Below are positions 23,858-33,737 of a stretch of 64,000 bases of DNA, one piece after another. The DNA comes from Alistipes sp. (GTDB lineage: Bacteria > Bacteroidota > Bacteroidia > Bacteroidales > Rikenellaceae), in contig JAGCMF010000030.1 of NCBI GenBank assembly GCA_017646625.1, positions 37,428-101,427 of the forward strand. The letters run 5' to 3'. The translations under genes and the position numbers were made by a program. Under the pieces are notes generated by a model. It was not told the origin of the DNA. It did not search any database and was given only the letters and a program-made list of their open reading frames with translations. Each line of letters opens with the position of its first letter. The stretch's first letter is position 1.

Positions 23858-25558
23858 TTAGAAGCTGAAGCCGAGTGTTATGATGGCTATGTGGCGGTCT
23901 GTTGTCGTTGAGAATAGTCGGCTCTCGATATCGTTCTCGGCATTGTTGTAGTCGATAGCATAGAATGTCTGGTAGTTGGTGAATGTGCGACGACCATACT
24001 GGTATGCGAAGTCGAGGTATATACCTTTGACGAACTTCAATCCGAAGCCCGCTGTTATGAAGCTCTCCTGCTTTGGCAGCTCGTGTGTGGCAACCATATC
24101 CTCATACCCCTCACGTAGTGTCGAGCCACTCCATATGTAACCTACACGTACGGGGAGGAATGGTGTAATGTAGACCTCGGCACCCACTCGCACGGTGTTG
24201 CTTCCCTTGAAGCATGTTGTCGTAGGTGTCTTGTAGTCGAGGTTCTTGATGGGGGCAGATGTGAGGCGTGTCGACTGATACCAGCTACGTTCGTAGTCGG
24301 CAGATATTATGGCACGCTTGGCGATGGTCACGGCAATACCTGTGAGGAGTCGTGATGGCGAACGGAAGCACCATGAGTATGGTCCTGCATCCTCCCACAC
24401 TCCCGAGTATGCATCGTCGTACATATATCCCATAGGTCCTATGTCGTAGCCCTCGGGGTTGTCGCCCGCGCTATATGTGCGTGACCACATCTCGGCATCG
24501 TAGCCGAAGTCTATGTTGTAGTATGTTGGTGTGTGGTATGCAATACCTATGCGTAGCCAGTCGAGAGGTCGTGCAGTGACGCCGAGTTTAAAGTTTATGC
24601 CTGTGCCCGACATCTGTGTGCGCTGCAGGTAGTTCATGTAGTCGAGCTGGTAGGGCATCTCCTCGCCCGTAGGTCTTGTGGCGTCGCTATATATGTAGTT
24701 CTCGCCGTAGTATACTTCGCGGCGGTAGTTAAGACTCTGCATGCCCAACGACGCACCCACATATATGCGGTCTACGAAGTTGAAACCCACGGTCAGGGCA
24801 AACTCACCTATTGAGCCACGTGTCTGCACAGATGAGTATTGGTCGATAATTGCATCCTCATCTATACGGTCAATGAACCACCCCTGGTCATCCTTGTTTG
24901 TCAGGCCATTCTTGTATGCGAGCACAGCACCCCAATAGTATGGGTCGTTGCCGAAGGGCATGGTGCCATCGTCGTTTGTCTTTAGCCCATCCACGTTGCC
25001 AAGTGTTGCAAAGAGGTTTGCCATGGAGTCGTACGAGGCGTTGTCCAGCGAGGCGTTGAGCCTATTCTGGTTGAAGTCGGCTATGCGGTTGTATACGAGG
25101 CCCACGTTGATGTTTGTCACAGCGCCTGTGCCTCTATATGCTGCGAATACCACGCCTGCGCTACCCAGGCCGAAGCGTTCCGTATGGTCGGAGTATACCT
25201 GCTGGCTCTTGGGCACATCGCTGCCGTAGTAGGCATCGCTATTTGCTGTTGGGCTCTTTGTGAACTGCATGATGGGCGTGATGCTCAAGTCGCTATGCGT
25301 ATACATGCCTATACCCGCAGGGTTGAGGGATGCCGAGACCATGTTGGCACCCAGCGCCGTGAAGGCATTACCCATGGCCATAGATTGTGCTGTTCCGTAG
25401 TTGTGCGAGGTGAAGCTCAAGTTGTAGAGGTCACCCCAGCCTACGATGTCGTTGTTGAGTGTCGTGCCACCAAAGTTCCATGACTGCTGCGCGTTCACAG
25501 CACCTATTGTTGTCATAAGGAGCAATGCTGTGGCAATGGCGTTATATACTCTTCTCAT
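23858..25558 (-). CDS. FadL/OmpP1-like outer membrane transport protein
   Basis: 566 residues. A signal peptide (to AVNA, about 23) is followed by the family's N-terminal pattern: SMAMGNAFTALGANMVSASLNPAGIGMY. A long barrel follows, and the protein ends in phenylalanine (ITLGFSF). Proteins of this fold form outer membrane channels for hydrophobic compounds such as long-chain fatty acids or aromatics. The Bacteroidetes branch is often called hemin receptor without proof. The substrate here is unknown. It lies 77 bp downstream of the Tyr/Pro-rich lipoprotein gene and may share its promoter. Confidence 0.88.
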   Translation of the reverse strand: MRRVYNAIATALLLMTTIGAVNAQQSWNFGGTTLNNDIVGWGDLYNLSFTSHNYGTAQSMAMGNAFTALGANMVSASLNPAGIGMYTHSDLSITPIMQFTKSPTANSDAYYGSDVPKSQQVYSDHTERFGLGSAGVVFAAYRGTGAVTNINVGLVYNRIADFNQNRLNASLDNASYDSMANLFATLGNVDGLKTNDDGTMPFGNDPYYWGAVLAYKNGLTNKDDQGWFIDRIDEDAIIDQYSSVQTRGSIGEFALTVGFNFVDRIYVGASLGMQSLNYRREVYYGENYIYSDATRPTGEEMPYQLDYMNYLQRTQMSGTGINFKLGVTARPLDWLRIGIAYHTPTYYNIDFGYDAEMWSRTYSAGDNPEGYDIGPMGYMYDDAYSGVWEDAGPYSWCFRSPSRLLTGIAVTIAKRAIISADYERSWYQSTRLTSAPIKNLDYKTPTTTCFKGSNTVRVGAEVYITPFLPVRVGYIWSGSTLREGYEDMVATHELPKQESFITAGFGLKFVKGIYLDFAYQYGRRTFTNYQTFYAIDYNNAENDIESRLFSTTTDRHIAIITLGFSF

Positions 25559-25635
25559 ACCCGTACTCGTTGTTATTGATTGTTATGTAGTTAAATGGTG
25601 GTGCACAACACCTTGTGCTGCCATCCCCATTCTCC

Positions 25636-26733
25636 TTATCGTCGTGATGATGTGGTGCCACCACGTGAGCCACCACCATGGCCTCCTGTCGAGCTACCGC
25701 GGAGACCTCCCGTAGAGCCATGATGTGTTGTACCCTGACCCACGGAGGTGTTGCGGCGTGTCGATGTGCTGCCACTACTGCGGAAGTTGTTGTTCGTGCG
25801 CTGCTGTGTGCCTCCATCAACACGTGTGCCACGCTGTGTTGTGCTGCCACCATTTGATGGGCGCACCGTTGTTCTATGCTCATTTATGCCTGTCGATACG
25901 GCACCTCCAGGTCTACGGTTATCCTGCGATGCTCCGTAGTTACGGTTCGATGTTGGCGAGGTGTAGCGTGAGCCTGTGTTGTCGCGGTGACCGTTGAGGT
26001 TGCCATGACCGCCATCGTGGTGATGAGGCCTTCCTGGGCGGTGATGTGGGGGTGGCACAGGGCGGTGTGGCGGATAGATGGGGTAGTAACCGGGGTAGTA
26101 GGGGTAGTATGGATAGTATCCTGGGTAGTATGGATAGTATCCAGGACCCCAATATGGACCGTAGCATATTGTCCAGTTCCAGTCGTACCACGAGTAGCGA
26201 GGATATCCCCACCATGAGTAGTAGAATGGGTCTGTGTAGTAGCTCCAGCCATATGTCCATGGGTCGCTGTAGAGACCATATGTCACGTTTGTAGCACCCC
26301 ACGTGCCAAACATAGATGTTATATACTTTGGCTCCACCCACACCTGGTCGCCCGACACCATCACGTTGTAGAAGGCGGGGTCGTATGCCGAGGCGTAGTA
26401 CATAGCCTCGCTTGTAGAGAGGCTATAGTAGCTCGATGGTAGCTGGTATGTTGGTGATGTGAAGCCCTGGAGGCGTCGTGCGTAGGCACTCTGGTAGTCG
26501 TCGGCGAGCACCGTAGTGTAGTCCACCCTGCTCTGCGATGCGAAGCTCTGTGCCTGTGCTGCAATCTCGGCAGCAGCCTCGGCGTCGGCCATGAGGTCGC
26601 GAGCAACACGTTCGCGGTTGTCGCTTATATATAGATCGCTTGAGCCATACGACGATGAGTTCATCATCGCTGTGCAGCCTCCCAGTAGCAGTGTCACCGC
26701 CGCGAGGACCATCATGTGAAGTGATCTTTTCAT
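25636..26733 (-). CDS. Tyr/Pro-rich and Gly/Arg-rich lipoprotein
   Basis: 365 residues in four clear parts: a lipoprotein signal (LLLGGC, Cys20), a globular region of about 160 residues with an Ala-rich helix (ADAEAAAEIAAQAQSFASQ), an aromatic tract rich in Trp, Tyr and Pro (repeats like YYPYYPGYYP) and a basic disordered tail rich in Gly, Arg, Ser, Thr and His. I recognise no catalytic domain. Proteins with such tracts in Bacteroidetes are usually cell-surface or envelope-associated; the role is unknown. Tail composition would suit binding to polyanions, which is speculative. A -7 box lies at 26789-26796. Confidence 0.85.
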   Translation of the reverse strand: MKRSLHMMVLAAVTLLLGGCTAMMNSSSYGSSDLYISDNRERVARDLMADAEAAAEIAAQAQSFASQSRVDYTTVLADDYQSAYARRLQGFTSPTYQLPSSYYSLSTSEAMYYASAYDPAFYNVMVSGDQVWVEPKYITSMFGTWGATNVTYGLYSDPWTYGWSYYTDPFYYSWWGYPRYSWYDWNWTICYGPYWGPGYYPYYPGYYPYYPYYPGYYPIYPPHRPVPPPHHRPGRPHHHDGGHGNLNGHRDNTGSRYTSPTSNRNYGASQDNRRPGGAVSTGINEHRTTVRPSNGGSTTQRGTRVDGGTQQRTNNNFRSSGSTSTRRNTSVGQGTTHHGSTGGLRGSSTGGHGGGSRGGTTSSRR

Positions 26734-26788
26734 ACTCTATATCTCTTTTACAGTTTCTCTTTTTCGTGGTTTTACCACCCCTATATCA

Positions 26789-26796
26789 CAAAGGTA
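26789..26796 (-). promoter_or_regulatory. -7 box upstream of the Tyr/Pro-rich lipoprotein gene
   Basis: Minus-strand TACCTTTG, 55 bp before the ATG at 26733; no clear -33 box. Confidence 0.5.
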
Positions 26797-26896
26797 GTAT
26801 TTTTTTTGCAAAACCATCTACGGCATCTCTCCAATACCCGCTATTTAGTGGTGAAACGACCTTTTTTGGTGGTGAACAGCCACCTCCTCATGGAGG

Positions 26897-27508
26897 TTAT
26901 AGTTCGTCATTTGTTGTCACCTCACGACGGTTTATCAGTGCGTGCGTTATTGTCAGCTCGTCGACATACTCCAGCTCATCTCCAAATCCTATGCCGCGAG
27001 CTATTGTTGTGACCTTAACATCGGGGAATGCCTTTAGGCGGTTTAGCAGGTAGAAGAGTGTCGTCTCGCCCTCGACAGATGTAGATATGGCGATTATAAC
27101 CTCGCGTATCTCGCCTGTGAGGAGCTTGTCGGCAAGCAGGTCTATCTTCAGGTCGGAGGGTCCTATGCCCTGCATAGGTGATATCACGCCACCGAGCACA
27201 TGGTATAGGCCTCTATACTGCCCCGTATTCTCTATCGACATAAGGTCCTGCACCTGCTCGACGATGCATATCGTCGTGCGGTCACGGCGGCTGTCGCTAC
27301 ATATAGGACATAGGTTGTTGTCCGAGAGGTTGTTGCAACTCGCGCAGTAGCGTATGTCGTGGCGGAAGCTCGCTATGCTCTTTGCTAACGAGTCGACACT
27401 CACCTCCTCCATCTTGAGGATGTGCATGGCAAGGCGTAGTGCCGTGCGGCGGCCTATGCCGGGTAGTCGCTGTAGCTCGCTACATACGTTGTCAAGGAGT
27501 TTCGACAT
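26897..27508 (-). CDS. recR: Recombination mediator RecR
   Basis: 203 residues, full length. A helix-hairpin-helix (LPGIGRRTA, 15-23), a four-cysteine zinc finger (Cys55, Cys58, Cys67, Cys70) and a Toprim domain (about 80-175; EQVQDLMSIENT, STSVEGETT) are in the standard order. RecR works with RecO and RecF to load RecA onto gapped DNA. It follows batE by 10 bp, so it is likely read from the batD-batE transcript. Confidence 0.96.
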   Translation of the reverse strand: MSKLLDNVCSELQRLPGIGRRTALRLAMHILKMEEVSVDSLAKSIASFRHDIRYCASCNNLSDNNLCPICSDSRRDRTTICIVEQVQDLMSIENTGQYRGLYHVLGGVISPMQGIGPSDLKIDLLADKLLTGEIREVIIAISTSVEGETTLFYLLNRLKAFPDVKVTTIARGIGFGDELEYVDELTITHALINRREVTTNDEL

Positions 27509-27518
27509 GGCCGTGGTC

Positions 27519-28346
27519 TTATATATTCTCTATCTGTGATGTGCGTATCCAACCCTTCTCGCCGTCAGCAAAGAGTATCTCGGACCACTCGCCGTGGCTA
27601 CGTAGTACCTCAAGGGTTACACCCTGCGAGGGCTGACGTATTATCTTCGAGGCGCTGTCGGGCGAGGCGTGCACGGGCGTCGTGTCGTTACATATCACCA
27701 CGGCACGTGTGTCGTTTGTCGTTGCCATGTGGCTCGATATGGCGAGTGCTGTGGTTAGCATGAAGCCTATGTATAGCACCAGGGCGGTGAAGAATGTCAC
27801 CTTGCGGAGCACTATGCGCTGTCCGAGGAGGTATACTATGGTCAGCATCAGGGCAATGGCGAGCATGATGATGGATGCTACCGTCCAGCCATTTGTGCCC
27901 GTCATGTCGCGTAGCGAGTGCCATAGTTGTGTGATGAAGCTGTCGGGCACCGCCTCTGTGTCGTTCGTGTGGTCCACGGCAAGGTCGAGGTTGTAGCGTG
28001 CATCCTCCATTGCGGGGTCGATGCGTAGTGCACGGTGGTAGTTGAGCACGGCACGTCCGAGCTCGCCACCCGCGAAGGGACGTAGTGTGCTCGATATGTT
28101 CTGCTGTCCGAGCTTGAAGTATGCACCCGCAAGGTTGTAGTATACATCTTCGGATGCCTCGCCGAGGGTTACTATATGCTCGAAGGCCTCCACAGCCTTG
28201 GCATAGTCACGCGCCTCATATGCCTCTATTCCCTCGTCCCAGCACGCTGCGGCTGTTGTCGTTGCGTCTGCCGAATATGCGTCATTTGCTGTTGTCAGGC
28301 ACACCATGAGTGCCACGATGACAGTGAGTCTATCTATGATGTTCAT
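27519..28346 (-). CDS. batE: BatE-like TPR protein with SH3-type domain
   Basis: 275 residues: signal peptide (to about 26), two or three TPR-like helices (EGIEAYEARDYAKAVEAFEHI, VYYNLAGAYFKLGQ, NYHRALRIDPAMEDARYNLD), a pair of membrane helices (about 135-205) and a C-terminal SH3-like domain (SQGVTLEVLRSHGEWSEILFADGEKGWI broken here as a description of the last 60 residues). It follows batD by 2 bp. Bat proteins were first linked to aerotolerance in Bacteroides; the molecular role is not settled. Confidence 0.88.
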   Translation of the reverse strand: MNIIDRLTVIVALMVCLTTANDAYSADATTTAAACWDEGIEAYEARDYAKAVEAFEHIVTLGEASEDVYYNLAGAYFKLGQQNISSTLRPFAGGELGRAVLNYHRALRIDPAMEDARYNLDLAVDHTNDTEAVPDSFITQLWHSLRDMTGTNGWTVASIIMLAIALMLTIVYLLGQRIVLRKVTFFTALVLYIGFMLTTALAISSHMATTNDTRAVVICNDTTPVHASPDSASKIIRQPSQGVTLEVLRSHGEWSEILFADGEKGWIRTSQIENI

Positions 28347-28348
28347 AT

Positions 28349-30154
28349 TTAGCGTTTTACTACCTCTTCAATTTTAGAAATTACCTCTATCGCCTCGGTG
28401 TATACCTCGTTCATGTCGCCATCTACAGAGGGTGCATACTGTGCCTCCTCCGAACGCGATATTATCTCGCAGAACTGCTCTGCTATGGCTGAAGATACGC
28501 CACGGCGGTATAGCTCCTCGCGTATCGTCTCCTTGGTGAGGTTCGACACCGGGATGTTGAACTTGTCGCTTATGTATCCCCACATTGCGCGTAGCATCTC
28601 CTCGTAGAAGGAGTGCCTGTTAAGCTCCTTCATCGACTTCTCGGCCATGCGCAGACGCTGCACGGCAACCTTATCTGCGCGCTTCATGCGTCGTGCCACC
28701 ACGTTGCGACTATTTATCATGCGCTTGCGTAGTGCCACGTAGGCGACGATGAAGAGTGCCACGAGGAGTGTTATGAGGAGCCAGTAGAGGGGTGTTAGGA
28801 GTATTGTCGCTGCACCCTTTGTGGGGAGTGTGCCTGTGTGTATGAAGCGTATGTCGCGGTCCAGCTGACGCATGGCACTGCCATAGCTCACCATGCCACC
28901 TGTTGTTGTTGCCGTAGGTGTCGAGCCATCATCCTCCACGCTTATGTTGAAGCGTTCTGTGGCGAGGGTGCGGTACTCACCCGTTGTGGGGTCGAAGTAG
29001 CTGAACTCAAGGGGCTCGATGGTAAACTCACCGGCAGAACGTGCCACGAAGGGATAGCTATATGTTATACTTCCCGATGTGCCTGTCGCTGTTATCATTA
29101 TGTTGTCTGTAACCTTCGTGTCGTATACCTCGAATGACTCGGGGAGTGTGAGGCGAGGTGCTGTGATGAACTTAAGGTTGCCATTGCCTGTTATTGTAAG
29201 CTCCAGACGGTCCGAGGTGTTAGCCACGAGCTCTGTCTCGGGCATATCGCATGTCAGCGAGAAGCTACCCACAGCACCCTGGAACGAGGCGGGAGCACCT
29301 GCAGGGAACTCCTTGACCTTTATGCTCACGGGCGCACTCTTAAGGTTGCGTGTCACGTGGTACACCTGTCTACCACCAAAGAAGGGGTCGTAGCGCTTGT
29401 TGTCCTGCACAATTACCTGTGCACGCACATCCATCTGCACCTCGGGTATCACTATCGTGCCACTCTGCTGTGGCGATAGCAGCAGCTCGTTTATCTTGTA
29501 TGTCTCATATATCTTGCCGTTGTACTCCTCGCGCGAGGGGCTATTCTCGAACTCTAATTGCTGCGACCAGAAGCCATCGAAGGGTGGCATCGTGAGACTC
29601 TCTATGTTATCTATGCTCACGCGCGTGTAGAGCACCAACGATGCGCGTATAGCCTCTCCCTTGTATGCCTCTGTGCTCGACAGCTTGAGGCGTAGTAGTA
29701 TGTCGTCTTGTGCTATGCGGCTGTCGGGTGTCTGCTGTGTCTTGCCACCTGTCGCTGTGCCCTTCTCCACGATAACCTCTATGGGTAGTGGCTTTGTGCT
29801 GTAGCTTGTGCCATCGACCTTTATCGCTGCGGAGCCTATGGTGTAGTTACCCGCGGCCTGTGGCATCAACACATAGGTGTATGTGCAGTTGTAGCTCGCC
29901 GACTGTCTGCCGTTGATGAATTGTATCGAGTGTCCCGTAGATATAGATGGTCCTGCCAGCACGTCGAAGCCCTCAAATGAGGGTGCTTCGAAGCTGCCCT
30001 TCTCGGGCTCTGCATCTACCGAAAACTCAACACGGAAGTTGTTGCCCAGCGCCACAAGGGCGGGGGCATCTACCGTAAATGATACCTGTGCCCATGCTGC
30101 TACTGTCGATAGTAGTGCTATGGCAACAAGCATTAAGTGTCGTATTCTCATCAT
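28349..30154 (-). CDS. batD: BatD-like protein
   Basis: 601 residues. A signal peptide ends at AWAQ; a long series of beta-sandwich segments follows (VSFTVDAPALVALGNNFRVEF, GSAAIKVDG), then a single membrane helix near 460 (LYWLLITLLVALFIVAYVAL) and a cytoplasmic helical tail with an Arg/Lys-rich start. This matches BatD of the Bacteroidetes Bat complex. In many relatives batD and batE follow moxR, batA, batB and batC; here the upstream neighbour is fumarase, so the rest of the set is elsewhere or absent. Two ATG codons in tandem (30154, 30151) could start it. Confidence 0.9.
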   Translation of the reverse strand: MMRIRHLMLVAIALLSTVAAWAQVSFTVDAPALVALGNNFRVEFSVDAEPEKGSFEAPSFEGFDVLAGPSISTGHSIQFINGRQSASYNCTYTYVLMPQAAGNYTIGSAAIKVDGTSYSTKPLPIEVIVEKGTATGGKTQQTPDSRIAQDDILLRLKLSSTEAYKGEAIRASLVLYTRVSIDNIESLTMPPFDGFWSQQLEFENSPSREEYNGKIYETYKINELLLSPQQSGTIVIPEVQMDVRAQVIVQDNKRYDPFFGGRQVYHVTRNLKSAPVSIKVKEFPAGAPASFQGAVGSFSLTCDMPETELVANTSDRLELTITGNGNLKFITAPRLTLPESFEVYDTKVTDNIMITATGTSGSITYSYPFVARSAGEFTIEPLEFSYFDPTTGEYRTLATERFNISVEDDGSTPTATTTGGMVSYGSAMRQLDRDIRFIHTGTLPTKGAATILLTPLYWLLITLLVALFIVAYVALRKRMINSRNVVARRMKRADKVAVQRLRMAEKSMKELNRHSFYEEMLRAMWGYISDKFNIPVSNLTKETIREELYRRGVSSAIAEQFCEIISRSEEAQYAPSVDGDMNEVYTEAIEVISKIEEVVKR

Positions 30155-30270
30155 ACAATGTGCTCTTGTTTTCTCCGATACTTTGTTAACGCCTCGGTGG
30201 GCGCTTTTATTTCATTCGGTGGCCTAACGATGACCTCTTTGTGCCTCGCACATAGAGATGTGTTGTGCAA

Positions 30271-30349
30271 CCTTATAGGGTGGCGATAAGGATAGTGACG
30301 ATAGAGAAGCCGCGCATACCCACTGCGCCCCTCTCTATCGTCGCTGTCC
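30271..30349 (-). terminator. Long hairpin at the end of the fumarase gene
   Basis: An 18-bp stem with two G-T pairs (30290-30308 with 30332-30349), adjoined by a smaller hairpin CCTTAT/ATAAGG (30271-30291). No T-run follows, so it may instead protect the mRNA end. Confidence 0.5.
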
Positions 30350-30380
30350 TATATGCTTAAGCTAACGCCATAGTAGGCTA

Positions 30381-31994
30381 TTAGTGTGCGAAGTCTGCGA
30401 AGAAGTCGTTGCCCTTGTCATCCACGATGATGAATGCTGGGAAGTTCTCCACGTAGATCTTACGTACTGCCTCCATGCCGAGCTCCTCGAAGTCCACAAC
30501 CTCAACACTCTTTATAGAGTTCTTTGCGAGGATTGCAGCAGGACCACCTATAGAGCCGAGGTAGAAGCCGCCATTAGCCTTACAAGCGTCAGTAACCTGC
30601 TTTGAACGGTTACCCTTTGCCACCATCACCATTGAGCCACCCGCCTTCTGGAAGAGGTCTACGTATGAGTCCATACGACCCGCTGTTGTTGGGCCGAATG
30701 AGCCTGATGCCATGCCTGCAGGTGTCTTTGCTGGGCCAGCATAGTATACAGGGTGGTTCTTGAAGTACTCTGGCATAGGCTTACCCTCGTCGAGCATCTG
30801 CTTGATGCGCGCATGTGCTATGTCGCGAGCAACAACAAGCGTACCCTTGAGGTTTAGGCGTGTCTTGATAGGGTACTTCGATAGAATCTCGCGTACCTTG
30901 TCCATACCCTCGTCGAGGTCGATGTCTACGGCTGGTGACATTGCTGGTGCCTCCGCTGGGAGGAAGCGTGCAGGGTTCTTCTCGAGTTTCTCGAGGAAGA
31001 TACCCTCGGGAGTAATCTTCGCCTTGATGTTACGGTCTGCCGAGCAGCTTACGCCGATGGCTACGGGGCATGATGCGGCGTGGCGTGGTGCACGTATCAC
31101 GCGAACGTCGTGCACGTAGTACTTGCCTCCAAACTGTGCGCCGAGGCCTATCTCCTGGCATATCTTCTCCACCTTTGCCTCCCACTCGAGGTCGCGGAAG
31201 CAACGGCCACCCTCATTACCCGATGTTGGAAGCTCGTCGAGGTATCCCGCAGATGCCTTCTTTACTGTTGCAAGACACATCTCGGCAGATGTGCCACCGA
31301 TGCATAGTGCGAGGTGGTATGGAGGACATGCTGATGTGCCGAGGTCGAGGATATGCTCCTTGATGAACTTTGTCAACGACTCCTCGTTGAGCAGTGCCTT
31401 TGTCTGCTGGTAGAGGAATGTCTTATTTGCCGAGCCACCACCCTTTGTGATGAACAAGAACTCATACTCCATGCCTGGGTGACCAGCGTAGATGTCTATC
31501 TGTGCTGGGAGGTTGTTACCCGAGTTCTTCTCCTCGGTCATTGTGAATGGCACAACCTGTGAGTAGCGTAGGTTGCGCTCCTTGTATGTCTCGTAGACAC
31601 CGCGTGATATGCACTCTGCGTCGTTGGCACCTGTGTATACATCCTCACCCTTGTGTGCTATACAGATGGCAGTACCTGTATCCTGACATGTTGGAAGCTC
31701 GCCCTCGGCAGCCACGCACTGGTTCATGAGCATTGTGTATGCCACAAACTTATCGTTGTCCGTAGCCTCGGGATCCTTGAGGATGTTAGCGAGCTTCTGG
31801 AGGTGTGAGGCGCGTAGGTAGAACGACACGTCGCCATATGCCTCCTTGGCAAGAAGCTCGAGACCCTTGGGGTCTACCTTCAATATTTTACGGCCGTCAC
31901 ACTCCACGACCTTAACATAATCCTTCGTTAAAAGGCGATACTCCGTCTTATCCTCCTGGATAGGATACGGCTCCTGATAGATAAAATCTGCCAT
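30381..31994 (-). CDS. Class I (iron-sulfur) fumarate hydratase
   Basis: 537 residues: the alpha and beta parts are fused as in FumA/FumB. The three cluster-binding cysteines are in CQDTGTAIC (first), SACPPYH (second) and the [12 protein letters not shown] region (third), with [10 protein letters not shown] in the beta domain. It interconverts fumarate and malate, here probably in the reductive branch that makes succinate in gut Bacteroidales. The [4Fe-4S] cluster is oxygen-sensitive, which fits an anaerobe. It follows the symporter gene by 35 bp. Confidence 0.94.
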   Translation of the reverse strand: MADFIYQEPYPIQEDKTEYRLLTKDYVKVVECDGRKILKVDPKGLELLAKEAYGDVSFYLRASHLQKLANILKDPEATDNDKFVAYTMLMNQCVAAEGELPTCQDTGTAICIAHKGEDVYTGANDAECISRGVYETYKERNLRYSQVVPFTMTEEKNSGNNLPAQIDIYAGHPGMEYEFLFITKGGGSANKTFLYQQTKALLNEESLTKFIKEHILDLGTSACPPYHLALCIGGTSAEMCLATVKKASAGYLDELPTSGNEGGRCFRDLEWEAKVEKICQEIGLGAQFGGKYYVHDVRVIRAPRHAASCPVAIGVSCSADRNIKAKITPEGIFLEKLEKNPARFLPAEAPAMSPAVDIDLDEGMDKVREILSKYPIKTRLNLKGTLVVARDIAHARIKQMLDEGKPMPEYFKNHPVYYAGPAKTPAGMASGSFGPTTAGRMDSYVDLFQKAGGSMVMVAKGNRSKQVTDACKANGGFYLGSIGGPAAILAKNSIKSVEVVDFEELGMEAVRKIYVENFPAFIIVDDKGNDFFADFAH

Positions 31995-32029
31995 GATGAA
32001 ATCGTTATTTTTAGTTAGCTATTGTTGTG

Positions 32030-33367
32030 TTATAGACTCTTTATGAAGTCAATGATGCCGAAGATGAATAGTGTAGATACGAGCACGGGGCATACCCACT
32101 TGAGCAGGAAGCGCACAAAGGGGTATGTCGCCTTGTCGACGCTACCCTGTGCTGTGAGCTCGGCACGCATATCCTCCTTACGCCATATCCAACCCACAAA
32201 GATGGAGGTTAGGATGCCGAGCAAGGGGAGCATCACTATGGCTGTGAAGTTGTCAAGAAGGGCAAAGATGTTCATTCCCGCCACCGTGAAGCCACTCCAT
32301 GCGCCCAGCGATAGCGAGGCTACCGTAGCAAGGAGCATCGCGCCCACTGTCACTATCAGCGCACCCTTGTTACGCGACATGCCGCGCTTCTCCACGAAGT
32401 ACGATGTCACAGCCTCGTGCATAGATATCGTCGATGATAGGGCTGCGAGGCCGAGTAGCAGGAAGAAGAGCATCGCCCAGATGTTACCTGCGGGCATCGC
32501 GGAGAATACCTTTGGCATAGCCACGAAGGCCAGCTGCATGCCCGACTCGTTCTGCACGCCTGCCGAGAATATTATCACTGCGGCGATGATGGCCACGAGG
32601 GTGTCGAGGGATACCACGCTTATTGCTGTTCCCGCAATCTTTGTTCCCTCCTTGAAGTATGAGCCATATATGAGCATGGCACCCATGCCTACCGAGAGGG
32701 TGAAGAATGCCTGACCCATGGCGTCGAGGAATGTCTTGCCTGTCACCTTCGAGAAGTCGGGTGTGAACACCTCGCCCAGTGCCTCACGACCCTCGGGTAG
32801 CCATAGCGAGTATACCGCCAGGACTATGAGTATGGCAAAGAGCAGTGGCATGAGCACCTTCGAGGCCCTCTCTATACCTCCCTGCACGCCACCCACGATT
32901 ATTAGGTGGTTGGCGATGATGAATATGTAGGTGAAGAGCAGCGGCATCCATGTCGCCGTGGTGAACGATGTGAAGAAACCTCCGAAGTCATCACCTATGG
33001 TCTCTGTTGCCGATGCTATGGCGTAGTTTAGTGTCCATCCCGATATTACGAAGTAGTATCCCATGATTAGGAATACCGATATTAGGCCCATTGCTCCGAG
33101 CCATCCCCATCCCTTGCGTATCTTCGAGAAGGCATCTATGGGGTTACACTTTGAGTTGTGTCCCACGGCGAACTCTGCGATGAGCAGTGGTAGTCCCAAG
33201 AGAAGTATGCATCCGAGGTATATGAATATGAATGCTCCACCACCATGCTCCGATGTGATGTATGGGAATCGCCATATGTTACCCAATCCTATTGCCGAGC
33301 CTGCGGCTGCAAGTATCGCAGTGAGCTTACCGCCGAAGCCACCGCGCTGTGCTGTGTTCTTTGCCAT
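32030..33367 (-). CDS. Sodium-dependent transporter, NSS/SNF family
   Basis: 445 residues and about eleven membrane helices. The family signature is in helix 1 (AAAGSAIGLGNIWRFPYI), which forms the Na+ and substrate sites with an unwound Gly segment; GGGAFIFIYLG follows. Bacterial members mostly import amino acids (LeuT, MhsT). Eleven rather than twelve helices is normal for bacterial members. The substrate cannot be deduced. It starts 4 bp downstream of folB. Confidence 0.93.
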   Translation of the reverse strand: MAKNTAQRGGFGGKLTAILAAAGSAIGLGNIWRFPYITSEHGGGAFIFIYLGCILLLGLPLLIAEFAVGHNSKCNPIDAFSKIRKGWGWLGAMGLISVFLIMGYYFVISGWTLNYAIASATETIGDDFGGFFTSFTTATWMPLLFTYIFIIANHLIIVGGVQGGIERASKVLMPLLFAILIVLAVYSLWLPEGREALGEVFTPDFSKVTGKTFLDAMGQAFFTLSVGMGAMLIYGSYFKEGTKIAGTAISVVSLDTLVAIIAAVIIFSAGVQNESGMQLAFVAMPKVFSAMPAGNIWAMLFFLLLGLAALSSTISMHEAVTSYFVEKRGMSRNKGALIVTVGAMLLATVASLSLGAWSGFTVAGMNIFALLDNFTAIVMLPLLGILTSIFVGWIWRKEDMRAELTAQGSVDKATYPFVRFLLKWVCPVLVSTLFIFGIIDFIKSL

Positions 33368-33371
33368 TATC

Positions 33372-33731
33372 TTATCCTATAAGTGTTACACTCACCTTGT
33401 CAATCTTACCACCGAGGGGTGGTGCGAGCTTTGCCACCGTGCACTCCACCTCGATAATCTCGGGGAAGGCCTCGCGCACAGCCTCTATTATGTTTGCTGC
33501 TGCAGCCTCAATGGTGTGCTGTGTTATCTGCATAGTTCGTTCCACAATCTCGTATACTGTAAGATAGTTCACCGCCTTTGTCACGTCATCACTCTTGTGT
33601 ATGTCGCCCAGGGGTGTTCTTATGACCATATCTACGCGAAAGCGGTTTCCCACCCTCTGCTCCAGGTCGTAGCAGCCATGGTAGGCGCGTAGGTATATGC
33701 CATCGAGGTGTATGGTGTATGTAGGCTTCAC
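33372..33731 (-). CDS. folB: Dihydroneopterin aldolase
   Basis: 119 residues, started by GTG at 33731, 6 bp after the tyrS stop. Family features: GIYLRAYHGCYDLEQ at the N-terminus, Glu75 in the pterin pocket (TIEAAAANI) and the catalytic Lys101 (VAKLAPPLGG). It turns dihydroneopterin into hydroxymethyl-dihydropterin and glycolaldehyde in folate synthesis. Confidence 0.92.
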   Translation of the reverse strand: MKPTYTIHLDGIYLRAYHGCYDLEQRVGNRFRVDMVIRTPLGDIHKSDDVTKAVNYLTVYEIVERTMQITQHTIEAAAANIIEAVREAFPEIIEVECTVAKLAPPLGGKIDKVSVTLIG

Positions 33732-33737
33732 GGTCTG

